Shown here: positions 55,683 through 64,000 of the stretch, one piece after another
How the letters are laid out: each line of letters starts with the position of its first letter
Numbering within the stretch: position 1 is the stretch's first letter
Origin: Bactericera cockerelli
Taxonomy: Eukaryota; Arthropoda; Insecta; Hemiptera; Triozidae
NCBI GenBank assembly: GCA_024516035.1
Contig: CM044962.1
Location: 9,009,595-9,073,594 of the forward strand
Length of the DNA: 64,000 nt
Direction: 5' to 3'
Made by a program: the position numbers and the translations under genes
Notes under the pieces: model-generated
Database searches by the model: none
What the model was told of the DNA's origin: nothing
Seen by the model: only the letters and a program-made list of their open reading frames with translations

Positions 55683-57777
55683 TCCTATCTTCTCCTCCTC
55701 CAATTGCTTTGCCTTGTAATTCCTCTTGCTTCTCCTTCTGATATCTCTTTCTCTTTTCCCCTTCTTTCTCCTGCTTTGCTCATGCTTCCAATCCCTGTTA
55801 TGCCTCCTTTCTCTTTGTTCCTCCTTCTCCTTCTACTTCTCCTATCTTCTCCTCCTTCAAATGTCTTGCCTCGTTATTCCTCTTGCTTCTCCTTCTGATA
55901 TCTCTTTCTCCTTTTCCCCTCCTTCTCCTAATTCTCCCCATGCTCCCAATCCCTGTTATGCCTCCTTCCTGTTTTACTTCTCCATCGCCTTCCACTTCTC
56001 CTATCTTCTCCTCCTTCAAATGTCTTGCCTTGTAATTCCTCTTGCTTCTCCTTCTGATATCTCTTTCTCCTTTTCCCTTCCTTCTTCTAATTCTCCTCAT
56101 GCTCTCAATCCCTGTTATGCCTCCTTTCTCTTTGTTCCTCCATCTCCTTCCACATCTGCTACCTTCTCCTCCCCCAAATGTCTTGCCTCGTTATTCCTCT
56201 TGCTTCTCCTTCTGGTCTCTCTTTCTCCATTTCCCCTCGTTCTCCTAATATTCCTCATGCTCTCAATCCCTGTTATGCTTCCTTCCTCTTTGTTCCTCCT
56301 TCTCCTTCTACTTCTCCTATCTTCTCCTCCTTCAAATGTCTTGCCTCGTTATTCCTCTTTCTTCTCCTTCTGATCTCTCTTTCTCCTTTTCTCTTCCTTC
56401 TTCTACCTTGCCCATGCTTCCAATCCCTGTTATACCTCCTTTCTCTTTGTTCCTCCATCTCCTTCCACATCTGCTACCTTCTCCTCCCCCAAATGTCTTG
56501 CCTCGTTATTCCTCTTGCTTCTCCTTCTGATCCTTATTTCTCCCTTTTCCTTCCTTCTCCTGCCTTGGTCATGCTTCCAATCCCTGTTATGCCTCCTTTC
56601 TCTTTGTTCCTCCATCTCCTTCTACTTCTGCTACCTTCTCCTCCTTCAAATGTCTTGCCTCGTTATTCCTCTTGCTTTTCCTTCTGATATCTCTTTCTCC
56701 TTTTCCCCTCCTTCTCCTAATTCTCCTCATACTCCCAATCCCTGTTATGCCTCCATCCTTTTTGTTCCTCCATCTTCTACCTTCTCTTCCTTCAAATGTC
56801 TTGCCTCGTTATTCCTCTTGCTTCTCCTTCTGATATCTCTTTCTCCTTTTCCCTTCCATCTCCTAATTCTCCTCAATGCTCCAATCCCTGTTATGCCTCT
56901 TTCCTTTTTGTTCCTCCTTCTCCTTCCACTTCTCCTACCTTCTCCTCCTCCAAAGGCCTTGCCTCGTTATTCCTCTTGCTTCTCCTTCTGATCTCTCTTT
57001 CTCCATTTCCCCTCGTTCTCCTAATATTCCTCATGCTCTCAATCCCTGTTATGCTTCCTTCCTCTTTGTTCCTCCTTCTCCTTCTACTTCTCCTATCTTC
57101 TCCTCCTTCAAATGTCTTGCCTCGTTATTCCTCTTGCTTCTCCTTCTGATCTCTCTTTCTCCATTTCCCCTCGTTCTCCTAATATTCCTCATGCTCTCAA
57201 TCCCTGTTATGCTTCCTTCCTCTTTGTTCCTCCTTCTCCTTCTACTTCTCCTATCTTCTCCTCCTTCAAATGTCTTGCCTCGTTATTCCTCTTTCTTCTC
57301 CTTCTGATCTCTCTTTCTCCTTTTCTCTTCCTTCTTCTACCTTGCCCATGCTTCCAATCCCTGTTATGCTTCCTTCCTCTTTGTTCCTCCTTCTCCTTCT
57401 ACTTCTCCTATCTTCTCCTCCTTCAAATGTCTTGCCTCGTTATTCCTCTTTCTTCTCCTTCTGATCTCTCTTTCTCCTTTTCTCTTCCTTCTTCTACCTT
57501 GCCCATGCTCTCAATCCCTGTTATGCTTCCTTCCTCTTTGTTCCTCCTTCTCCTTCTACTTCTCCTATCTTCTCCTCCTTCAAATGTCTTGCCTCGTTAT
57601 TCCTCTTGCTTCTCCTTCTGATCACTCTTTCTCTTTTTCCCTTCCTTCTCCTAATCCTCCTCATGCTCCCAATCCCTGTTATGCCTCCTTCCTTTCTATT
57701 CCTCCTTCTGCTTCCACTTCTCCTACCTTCTCCTCCTTCGAATGTCTTGCCTTGTCATTCCAAGTCTCTCACTAACA
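55683..57777. repeat. 158-bp polypyrimidine satellite, about 13 copies
   Basis: The unit word atgtcttgcctcgttattcc recurs at 55861, 56019, 56178, 56336, 56493, 56652, 56796, (56954), 57112, 57270, 57428, 57584 and 57742, with spacing mostly 156-159 and one unit of 144 bases. The plus strand is almost entirely pyrimidine, broken by conserved words such as caatccctgttatg and tctgatctct. Since 158 is not divisible by 3, long Leu/Ser/Pro ORFs cross it in all three frames. These are not genes. Confidence 0.96.
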
Positions 57778-57855
57778 GAGAAAGAAGAGAATGTTCAGGG
57801 TGTTGTGGAATACATTAACCTACCACTCAAATGATACTTAACATCTGTGTTCTGA

Positions 57856-57965
57856 GCAGTTACCGTGGACGCGAGGAGTAGCGCACCAGGCTTGCACGCA
57901 CGGAGATCTGGGTTCGAATACTGGGAGGCGTTTTTTTTGCTCTGTCTTTTGGATGTCTTCAATTT
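57856..57965 (+). mobile_element. tRNA-derived SINE (family A), truncated
   Basis: agttaccgtggacgcgagga, gcgcaccaggcttgcacgca, gatctgggttcgaatactgg, then gctctgtcttttggatgtct. Confidence 0.75.
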
Positions 57966-58251
57966 CCTCTTACACCATATGCGAACTCATCAATAATTGA
58001 TCTGTTTATCTTGCTTTACAAGCTTGAAAACTGAGTGTAGATATAAAGTTTAAAAAATGTCCCGGTTCATGAAAAATGAGTAGTTACTTGTATCAGTGTA
58101 CCTGCAGTGCCGGCCTTGCCATTTTGCTTGACCTCAGGGGTAGATTTTTTTTGTTTGTTGAGAACTGGTGTATTCTATCTCTATCTGCCATTGACGTTGG
58201 CTTGGGAGTTTGATTTTCTTATAAATGTTAGTACAGACAGGTTGGAGTGTA

Positions 58252-58850
58252 TTTTTTTACTTTCTTTATCCTATAATAGGAAAGTATTGTATTCGTCGAA
58301 AATTTGACCTACCCAGCTTTTCACATTTCTGGACGAATTATAGATTCAGGATACCAAAAAAGTTGTTTTCAGCCATTAGTCCGTGCGTCTGTCTATCTGT
58401 CTCTGTGTGTGTGAACAGTATATCTCAAGAACGGTAAGAGCGAGAGACTTGAAATTTGGCATGGTAATTAATTTGAGACACCAGACAAACCGCATTCTGC
58501 GGCCGCAGGGCCGCAAATATTAGCCGCAAGCGCCGCTACTTTGAATTGGTTAAAGATACAAAAAAGTTGAGGAACGACATTTTATTAGATTAAAAAAATA
58601 ATAATTTTTTGATATCTTGATCTTTTAGGACCTCGGCCCCAATTTACCGGTATTTTGGGAGGGACCCGCTTTGACTAACTTTTTTACTATACATCCTAGA
58701 TGGGGGTTGTAACATATCAAATTCAAAGATTTGAAGTGCTAAATACGAATTTGGCATTTATTTTTAGCTATCCGTTACCGTTGAGTGACCAGTGGCAGAA
58801 TTCGACTTCTTCTTAGGGATAAGGAAAGTCGTGTGGTGTTTACACCAGAT
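58252..58850. mobile_element. Full-length ~590-bp MITE (actttcctta family), copy 2
   Basis: Begins tactttctttatcctataat and ends gggataaggaaagtcgtgtg...acaccag, with the internal order of the copy at 6916-7505. A short (tgtctg)n-like run is inserted near 58388. Confidence 0.82.
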
Positions 58851-59030
58851 TTTTTTACATGTGTAGAAATGTTTCAGTAAGGCATCTTTCGACACCCTGT
58901 AGGAATTTTCCGAGACATAACGATATGCAAATTGCGCCGTCGAAGTGAAATGTAAAGTTGTAGGTACGTTTGTATTTTGTATTTTAATGTTTGTTAAGCG
59001 AGAATGCTACGGAATACATTAGCGTCAATG

Positions 59031-59490
59031 TTGAGGGATGAGCGGAGGTTGGAGGTTTTCATATAGTTGAGGTTTGAGTAGGGTAGGATGGTGAGGTGTG
59101 ATGGTGTTGCAAAATGGTGTTTCTTGCAGTGCGGGTAGCTCAGTGGTGGAGGCGTCGGTCTGGTAAGCCAGAGGTCGCAGGGTCGAATGTTGAGGGATGG
59201 GCGGAGGTTGGAGGTTTTCAGATAGTTGAGGTTTGAGTAGGGTAGGATGGCTAGGGTGTATGGAGTTGTTGATGGTTAGGTGTGATGGTGTTTTTCTTGG
59301 AGTGCCGGTAGCTCAGTGGTGGAGGCGTCGGTCTGGTAAGCCAGAGGTCGCAGGGTCAAATGTTGAGGGATGGGCAAAGGTTGGAGGTTTTCATATAGTT
59401 GAGGTTTGAGTAGGGTAGGATGGCTAGGGTGTAGGGAGTTGTTGATGGTGAGGTGTTATGGTGTTGCAAAATGGTGTTTCTTGCAGTCCC
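59031..59490 (+). repeat. Tandem array of a SINE-head-containing unit (about 158-172 bp x 3)
   Basis: Units start gttgagggatgagcggaggt (59031), gttgagggatgggcggaggt (59189) and a third with gttgagggatgggcaaaggt (59361). Each carries a tRNA-like head (gtagctcagtggtggaggcg, tcggtctggtaagccagagg, tcgcagggtc) joined to a non-SINE segment (gtagggtaggatgg, gatggtgtt). So a family E head was captured into a minisatellite. Confidence 0.88.
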
Positions 59491-59640
59491 GGTAGCTCAG
59501 TGGTGGAGGGCATCACTTGGGTCTCAGTAGCGATAATCCAGAGTCGGTCTGATAATCCAAAGGTCGCGGGTTCGAAAGTAAGCGGGGACATGACAAGTTG
59601 TCCTCCTATTTGGGATATTGAATATTGACCACATCAAGCA
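59488..59640 (+). mobile_element. tRNA-derived SINE (family E)
   Basis: cccggtagctcagtggtgga, aggtcgcgggttcgaaagta, ggacatgacaagttgtcctc and ctatttgggat. It closes the tandem array and has the full family E body start. Confidence 0.78.
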
Positions 59641-59644
59641 AAAC

Positions 59645-60325
59645 GGTCGTTTCGCGGGAGGACACCTCCCAGAAACTACAGTACTTAGGTAACTGTAAAT
59701 ATAGTTTCTATGTATTTTGTCGTCTTGAAAAGTCAATGTTGCAATGAACAAGAGTCACATATTATTTTAAAAACCAATTATTTCGTGACAAAGGAATATG
59801 TTTTCATAGTATTTTTTTTTAATTTGCCGTACCCTGTAGAAATTTTGATAAAATTTTCAGCAACGTATTTTATGCTTTCCTGTTTAATAGTCTAGATTTT
59901 TTTAAATTTTGACCCTTTTTATTTTTTGCTACCTTAGGCGTATATTACAAAAAATACGCCACCTCGGTTTGGCGAGCAAAACACTCGATATACCTACTGC
60001 ACTAGCGCTAATTTGACGAATCCTTTTGGAACTAACGTTCCTAATCCCCCGGTTTCGTGTTTTTCAAGTGAAAAACACGATTCGTAGAACCGAGCTTATG
60101 TGAATCCGAGTTTTGTAATCAAAGAATGTTTCGCGAAAAGTGTTTTTTTTCTAGAACCGGGCATAATTCTAGCTTTAACAGCTGTTCTGCGAGACTTTAT
60201 TTGTTATCTGATCGTCTCATGACTGTGTAAAATCTATAATAGATCGTGAAGTTGCATCAGTAGAGTGAACCATATTTTCAAAAACCAGAAAACTGAAAAT
60301 GGTTCGATTCAACACCTCTGTAAAT
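59645..60325. other. Gene-free stretch
   Basis: No exon is supported. Confidence 0.4.
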
Positions 60326-60328
60326 ACT

Positions 60329-60410
60329 TGAAGTCAGTTCTTCACTCATCATCAAGCAGGAACCATGGAAGTCAGTTCTTCACTCATCATCAAGCAGGAA
60401 CCAGGAACCA
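60329..60410. repeat. 38-bp direct duplication
   Basis: gaagtcagttcttcactcat + catcaagcaggaacca occurs twice in tandem, and the last aggaacca is repeated again. Confidence 0.9.
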
Positions 60411-60734
60411 TGGTATTGTTTACTTTAAATTGGTTCATATATTTACATAAACTATTTACACTTACCTATATCACTGACAGGCTCTGTGGGTGTTAAAATT
60501 TGGTTCTTAAGACAGGGAGCTAAGTCAACATTTCAACATTACCTATGACAAATATTGTGGACAGGTATAGCTGTTTGGGCCTGGTTCCAAAAACTACTCT
60601 CACTCCCCCAAAACTCACTTTCAACCGTCACTGTACACATGTCATAGTAAAAGTACACATGCATATACCCTGCAAGCACAGAACCTGGAGTACAGTATAG
60701 TACCTGGAGGGAAATTAAAATGTAATGAAACATT

Positions 60735-60815
60735 GAGCGCGCGATTAGCTCAGTGGTTAAGCACTCGCTTACCATGCGGAAGGTCCCGGGTTCGGTCCGA
60801 CAAAAAATTGTATTC
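60735..60815 (+). mobile_element. tRNA-derived SINE (family B)
   Basis: gcgcgattagctcagtggtt, aagcactcgcttaccatgcg and aaggtcccgggttcggtccg, with a short body ending gtattcttaa. Confidence 0.8.
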
Positions 60816-61244
60816 TTAATTGAGTGCTTTCTGGTACGAGGGCCAGGTATCAATAAACTTATATTAGAATGACCATTAGTTTTAAGCTTACAGGTGATTC
60901 ACAGCAGCTTTTGCAAAATATGCATCATCAATAGTATGGCCAATCGGTCAGTTTTTATTCCCCCCCCCCGGTTTAACGGCGCTTTAACAAGGCGGTAGGC
61001 CTGTCGTTCACGCCGGAATCGGTCAGTTTGTCGAAAATGAGCTGCGACAATTTTAGACGTTTTAACTCCATTTCCCCTGTAAGGGGAGCTATTGAAAGAT
61101 TATTTTGATTTTTTTTTATCGGAACAAGGTTCATATAATTCCTCTTTCAACCAAATGGTTGCTTGTCACAGCTGTGGAATAAATATGAGGAACACTATTT
61201 GTGCATAATATTTACATTCTAATATTGATCCATTACCATCAATT

Positions 61245-61625
61245 CTTCCCTCTCTATCATCTTCTCCTTCTCTCTCTCTCCACTTCTCTCTATCTCTCCT
61301 CTCTCTCTCTTTCTCATTCCTCTTATTTATTCCAGGTGTCCCTCCCCTCAAAATATCCCTTCCCTCTCTATCACCTTTTCTCTCTCTCTCCTCTTCTCTC
61401 TATCTCTCTCTCTTCCTCCTCTTTTTCTCTCTCTTTTATTCCCTTAGTCCCTCCCCTCCAAATATCTCCCTCCCAGTTCACCTTCCTCTTTATCTCCATC
61501 TCTTTCTTCTCTCTCTCTCTCTTCCTGCCCCCCTCTCCTTCTTCCATTCCTTCTCTCTCATACATTTTCCTGTCTCTCAATTACATCTATTACCTCTCTG
61601 TCTCTACATTTTTCTTACTCCCTCT
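61245..61625. repeat. CT-rich region with tandem blocks
   Basis: ccctcccctc.aaatatc blocks recur (61337, 61449) among (CT)n runs; spacing about 110 bases. Confidence 0.88.
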
Positions 61626-61807
61626 TACCCCTTTTCCCCAGAGGCTTTTTGAAGTGAAAAATATTTATGAAACAACATTTTTTTTTAAGCTCGAAGAGAC
61701 AAATTTTATATTTCGTTTTTTTTACTCTATCATTTCATGAAACGTTTTTTTTTACCTATTTGTGAAACTTGAATACATAAAACACATTTTGTCCTCTCCT
61801 TACACAG

Positions 61808-61854
61808 CACCTCTCTCTCTCTCTCTTACTCTCTCTTTCTCTTTATTCTCTCTG

Positions 61855-61909
<55 letters not shown>

Positions 61910-61920
61910 ATCTCTCTGTT
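61808..61920. repeat. (CT)n microsatellite
   Basis: Nearly pure (TC)n over more than 100 bases. Confidence 0.97.
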
Positions 61921-62023
61921 TAAAAAAAAGTTAAATTCACTTTCCAAATTTTGGCCTTGAAACGCACGTGGATAAATAAGAATCAGCACGTTGGCCCAGG
62001 AACTAGACTTCTGAAGGAAATCT

Positions 62024-62115
62024 AACGGAGGTGACACCAACCACATCAGTCCACTTTACTCTGATTCCTTAGCAGTTTGATATGCTGTGGCGAAAGTTTT
62101 GATTCTGTTGGCGGC
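62024..62115 (+). pseudogene. Broken paralogous copy of exon 1 of the cysteine-rich gene
   Basis: From catcagtccactttactctg to gttttgattctgttggcggc it matches the 5' UTR and signal-peptide exon of the gene at 42135-42210, with weaker similarity reaching about 20 bases further upstream (gtgacaccaacc). A two-base insertion after the third base of the second codon (atgctgtggcg against atgctggcg) shifts the frame into a TGA. The match stops just before the equivalent of the donor, where sequence of the actttcctta MITE family begins (acccagtttttcacatttct). No copies of exons 2 or 3 were found. Confidence 0.8.
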
Positions 62116-62189
62116 AATCGTCAAAATTTTGTACCCGTAACCCAGTTTTTCACATTTCTGGAGGAATCATAGCCTCACTTGTTTGGCGG

Positions 62190-62292
62190 GGACACAATTT
62201 TCTTCGAAAAGTCTGCTCCAACCGGAGTCGAACTTGAGACCTCTGGAGTATTGGGCATTAGTCATAACCGTTACGCCATGGAGGCTGGTTTT
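62190..62292 (-). mobile_element. tRNA-derived SINE head (family C)
   Basis: In reverse: ccagcctccatggcgtaacg, ttatgactaatgcccaatac, cagaggtctcaagttcgact and gagcagacttttcgaagaaa. Confidence 0.78.
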
Positions 62293-62299
62293 ATTATTA

Positions 62300-62885
62300 T
62301 GTAACCACTGTAAAAGTTTAAAATGACATTAAACCCTTGAGCAAAAAAGTTATTGAACAGAAAAGAGCCCCTGCAACTCCTTTGAGGTTTGATCCTTCAA
62401 CAAGATTCGAGTGTGGAGCAAATTGAATTGGGAAAGTAGAAACCCTATCTGCCTAATCAGAGGGAAGATTAATTTATTCCAGGAAATAAAATATGATAAT
62501 AATAAAGTTTACTGTACATTAAAATAACATCTGAGTCTCTCGTGTTCCTACAAGCAACTAATTACTTCGCAAACCCTTTTAGGTGGGTAAGAAAGTAGGT
62601 AAACATATATAGGTACTAAGTCCTGATTAATTGTACATCACAAGTTAGATAAATAAACCTTTATTTGGAATAAATTACATACAAAATGACAATTAAAAAT
62701 AAATTAATAATAATTAATAGTATTCCAATTCAGTTTTTTGCTGAGGTTTTAGTAAAAGAAAGTTAGTAAAAACATAAATTAAGTAATAAGAAGGTCATAC
62801 CCACCCTCAAACAAAAAATATCCTCTGCCGAAAACGTGGCACATGCAAAAGACCTTAAATTTAAAAGTAGAAATTTTTTTTCGAC
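62300..62885. other. Gene-free stretch
   Basis: AT-rich sequence with no supported exon. Confidence 0.45.
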
Positions 62886-62948
62886 CACACAGGAATCGAA
62901 CCCGGGTCACCTGTGCGTAAGCCCAGTGCGCCACTCGCTCGACCACTT
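62886..62948 (-). mobile_element. tRNA-like SINE head
   Basis: In reverse: gtggtcgagcgagtggcgca, ctgggcttacgcacaggtga, cccgggttcgattcctgtgt; the nearest relative is family A. Confidence 0.65.
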
Positions 62949-63117
62949 AACTGTATAAGAAGCAGTAGTGGTTCAGTGGAGGGGGGTGGGTGGGGGCAAG
63001 GGGAACATCTGATCACACAGAGGATAGTATCGGGTTACGTCCGCGCGATTTCATTATGTCATCTCACCAATCAGTGGCGTGAAAGAGGAAATTTTGAGGG
63101 GAGAAAATAATATTTTC

Positions 63118-63562
63118 ATGTCGCGATAACTCAAGTGGTCAATGCATCGGTCTGGTAATCCAGAGGTCACGTGTTCGAAACCCAGCCGGGTCATGACATT
63201 TTATCCTCCCATTTGGGATTTTGACCACAATAATATCGCCGGCTGGAAGGTAAAACTGACCATCTGCATTTGGACCATCTCCATTTGGTCATTGAAATCT
63301 CCACCAGTCTTTCAGGTAAAAATTGTTTTTCGCTTTTTCCCGCGCATATGTTTGAATACTACCGAACTTTGATTTTTAGCGAATAGTTAGTTTAATTTCC
63401 GACCAGAGTAACGAAAAATCAATAAATGACCATCTGTCACTTGGTCAGTTTTACCTTCTAGCCGACGATATAAGTCTTGGACTTACTGCTAGAATAATGG
63501 GCCTTAATATTATTCCTAATTGGGTACTTGGGCAGCATAAATAAAGCGATATTATTGGAATA
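63118..63562 (+). mobile_element. tRNA-derived SINE (family E) split by a MITE
   Basis: Head cgcgataactcaagtggtca with B box cacgtgttcgaaacccagcc, body tcctcccatttgggattttg up to 63236. The body resumes at 63468 with atataagtcttggacttact and ends cataaataaagcgatattat. The gap is the MITE at 63237-63467. Confidence 0.85.
63237..63467. mobile_element. 231-bp MITE nested in a SINE, ATAT target duplication
   Basis: Left cgccggctggaaggtaaaac and right ttttaccttctagccgacg are inverted repeats. ATAT flanks both sides (63233-63236 and 63468-63471). The interior repeats gaccatctgc / gaccatctcc words. Confidence 0.88.
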
Positions 63563-63603
63563 ATTGAACTCTTTAACCCTAATCGTACAGTATAAATAAG
63601 TGT

Positions 63604-63790
63604 AGCTAGGATCACCGAAGTTATGGAACGTCCGACGAGGTGAAACTTCGTGATGCTGAAATTCCGCCCAACCCAGGCTGGGTGAGGTTAATGGGGGTAA
63701 TAGCAGGTTTGTGACTTTCCTGCGAATGGGGGGTAGCACACCCGTTGTGATATGACCATGCAGTTGAACGCGACGTTTAGCCAAATTAGA
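63604..63790 (+). mobile_element. 5S rRNA-derived SINE (family D), truncated head
   Basis: Starts inside the 5S part (aggatcaccgaagttatgga) and continues through cgcccaacccaggctgggtg, ctgcgaatggggggtagcac and catgcagttgaacgcgacgt to aaattagaataaataaat. Confidence 0.8.
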
Positions 63791-63839
63791 ATAAATAAAT
63801 GAGTAATAAGTGTCTATTGTATATATTATTGTATATTTA

Positions 63840-64000
63840 TAATAATAATAATATCGCCTTATTTATACTGCCCGATTGAGACTATTAAAGTCCCATTATT
63901 CCAACAGTAAGCCCAAGAAGACATATTATTATGTGGTAAAAATCCCAAATGAGAGGATAAATTGTCATGTCCCGGCTGGGTTTCGAACACACGACCTCTG
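63840..64000 (-). mobile_element. tRNA-derived SINE (family E), cut by the window end
   Basis: In reverse: gaggtcgtgtgttcgaaacc, cagccgggacatgacaattt, atcctctcatttgggatttt, actgttggaataatgggact and gcagtataaataaggcgata. Confidence 0.85.

Noticed and set aside
55726..57621. Series of Leu/Ser/Pro-rich ORFs that look like a repeated membrane protein family
   Set aside because: They arise from the 158-bp polypyrimidine satellite; the same DNA unit is read in three different frames, so no protein is conserved.

Overview
This is nuclear DNA from an insect. The strongest evidence is an intact two-exon odorant receptor of the insect-specific 7tm_6 family (51399-53114, minus strand), together with spliced genes with GT/AG introns and AATAAA signals, tRNA- and 5S-derived SINEs, Helitrons, Tc1/mariner relatives, LINE remnants, and very abundant GA/CT simple repeats in AT-rich DNA. 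The repeat style (short AGGTAC-type runs, a MITE whose ends read like actttccttat) reminds me of Hemiptera, perhaps a planthopper, but that is an impression and not proof. Nothing suggests a bacterial contig: bacterial-type coding sequence occurs only inside an intron-containing gene. Three protein-coding genes can be supported, all on the minus strand. (1) 12087-15537 is an rsmJ-like 16S rRNA (guanine-N2) methyltransferase, a family known to me mainly from bacteria, split by at least one and probably two introns. (2) 38988-42177 is a three-exon gene for a 116-residue secreted protein with 12 cysteines in two tandem repeats, one repeat per exon; a broken paralogous copy of its first exon lies 20 kb away at about 62.05 kb. 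(3) 51399-53114 is the odorant receptor, 427 residues. No common pathway links them; they look like isolated genes in a repeat-rich landscape. Layout: 0-1.4 kb is a decayed Tc1-like transposase. 1.4-11.7 kb holds MITEs, SINEs, a 199-bp tandem array and two GA-rich tracts. 12-15.6 kb is the rsmJ-like gene, with SINEs in its putative first intron. 16-32.5 kb is a TE graveyard: an inverted pair of LINE 3' ends, two perfect foldback elements (248- and 339-bp arms), Tc1-like remnants and a Helitron. 32.5-38.9 kb contains SINEs and a 33-bp tandem array. 38.9-42.3 kb is the cysteine-rich gene, whose first intron carries an unusual TIR element with repeated GCGGACACTAC boxes. 42.3-51.4 kb holds MITEs, minisatellites and a Helitron. 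51.4-53.1 kb is the odorant receptor and 53.3-54.3 kb a palindromic transposon. 55.2-57.8 kb is CT-rich and ends in a 13-copy 158-bp polypyrimidine satellite. 58-64 kb has MITEs, a tandem array built around a tRNA-like SINE head, the broken paralogous exon and nested SINE/MITE insertions. I saw no functional tRNA, rRNA or CRISPR feature; the tRNA-like and 5S-like segments all belong to SINEs.
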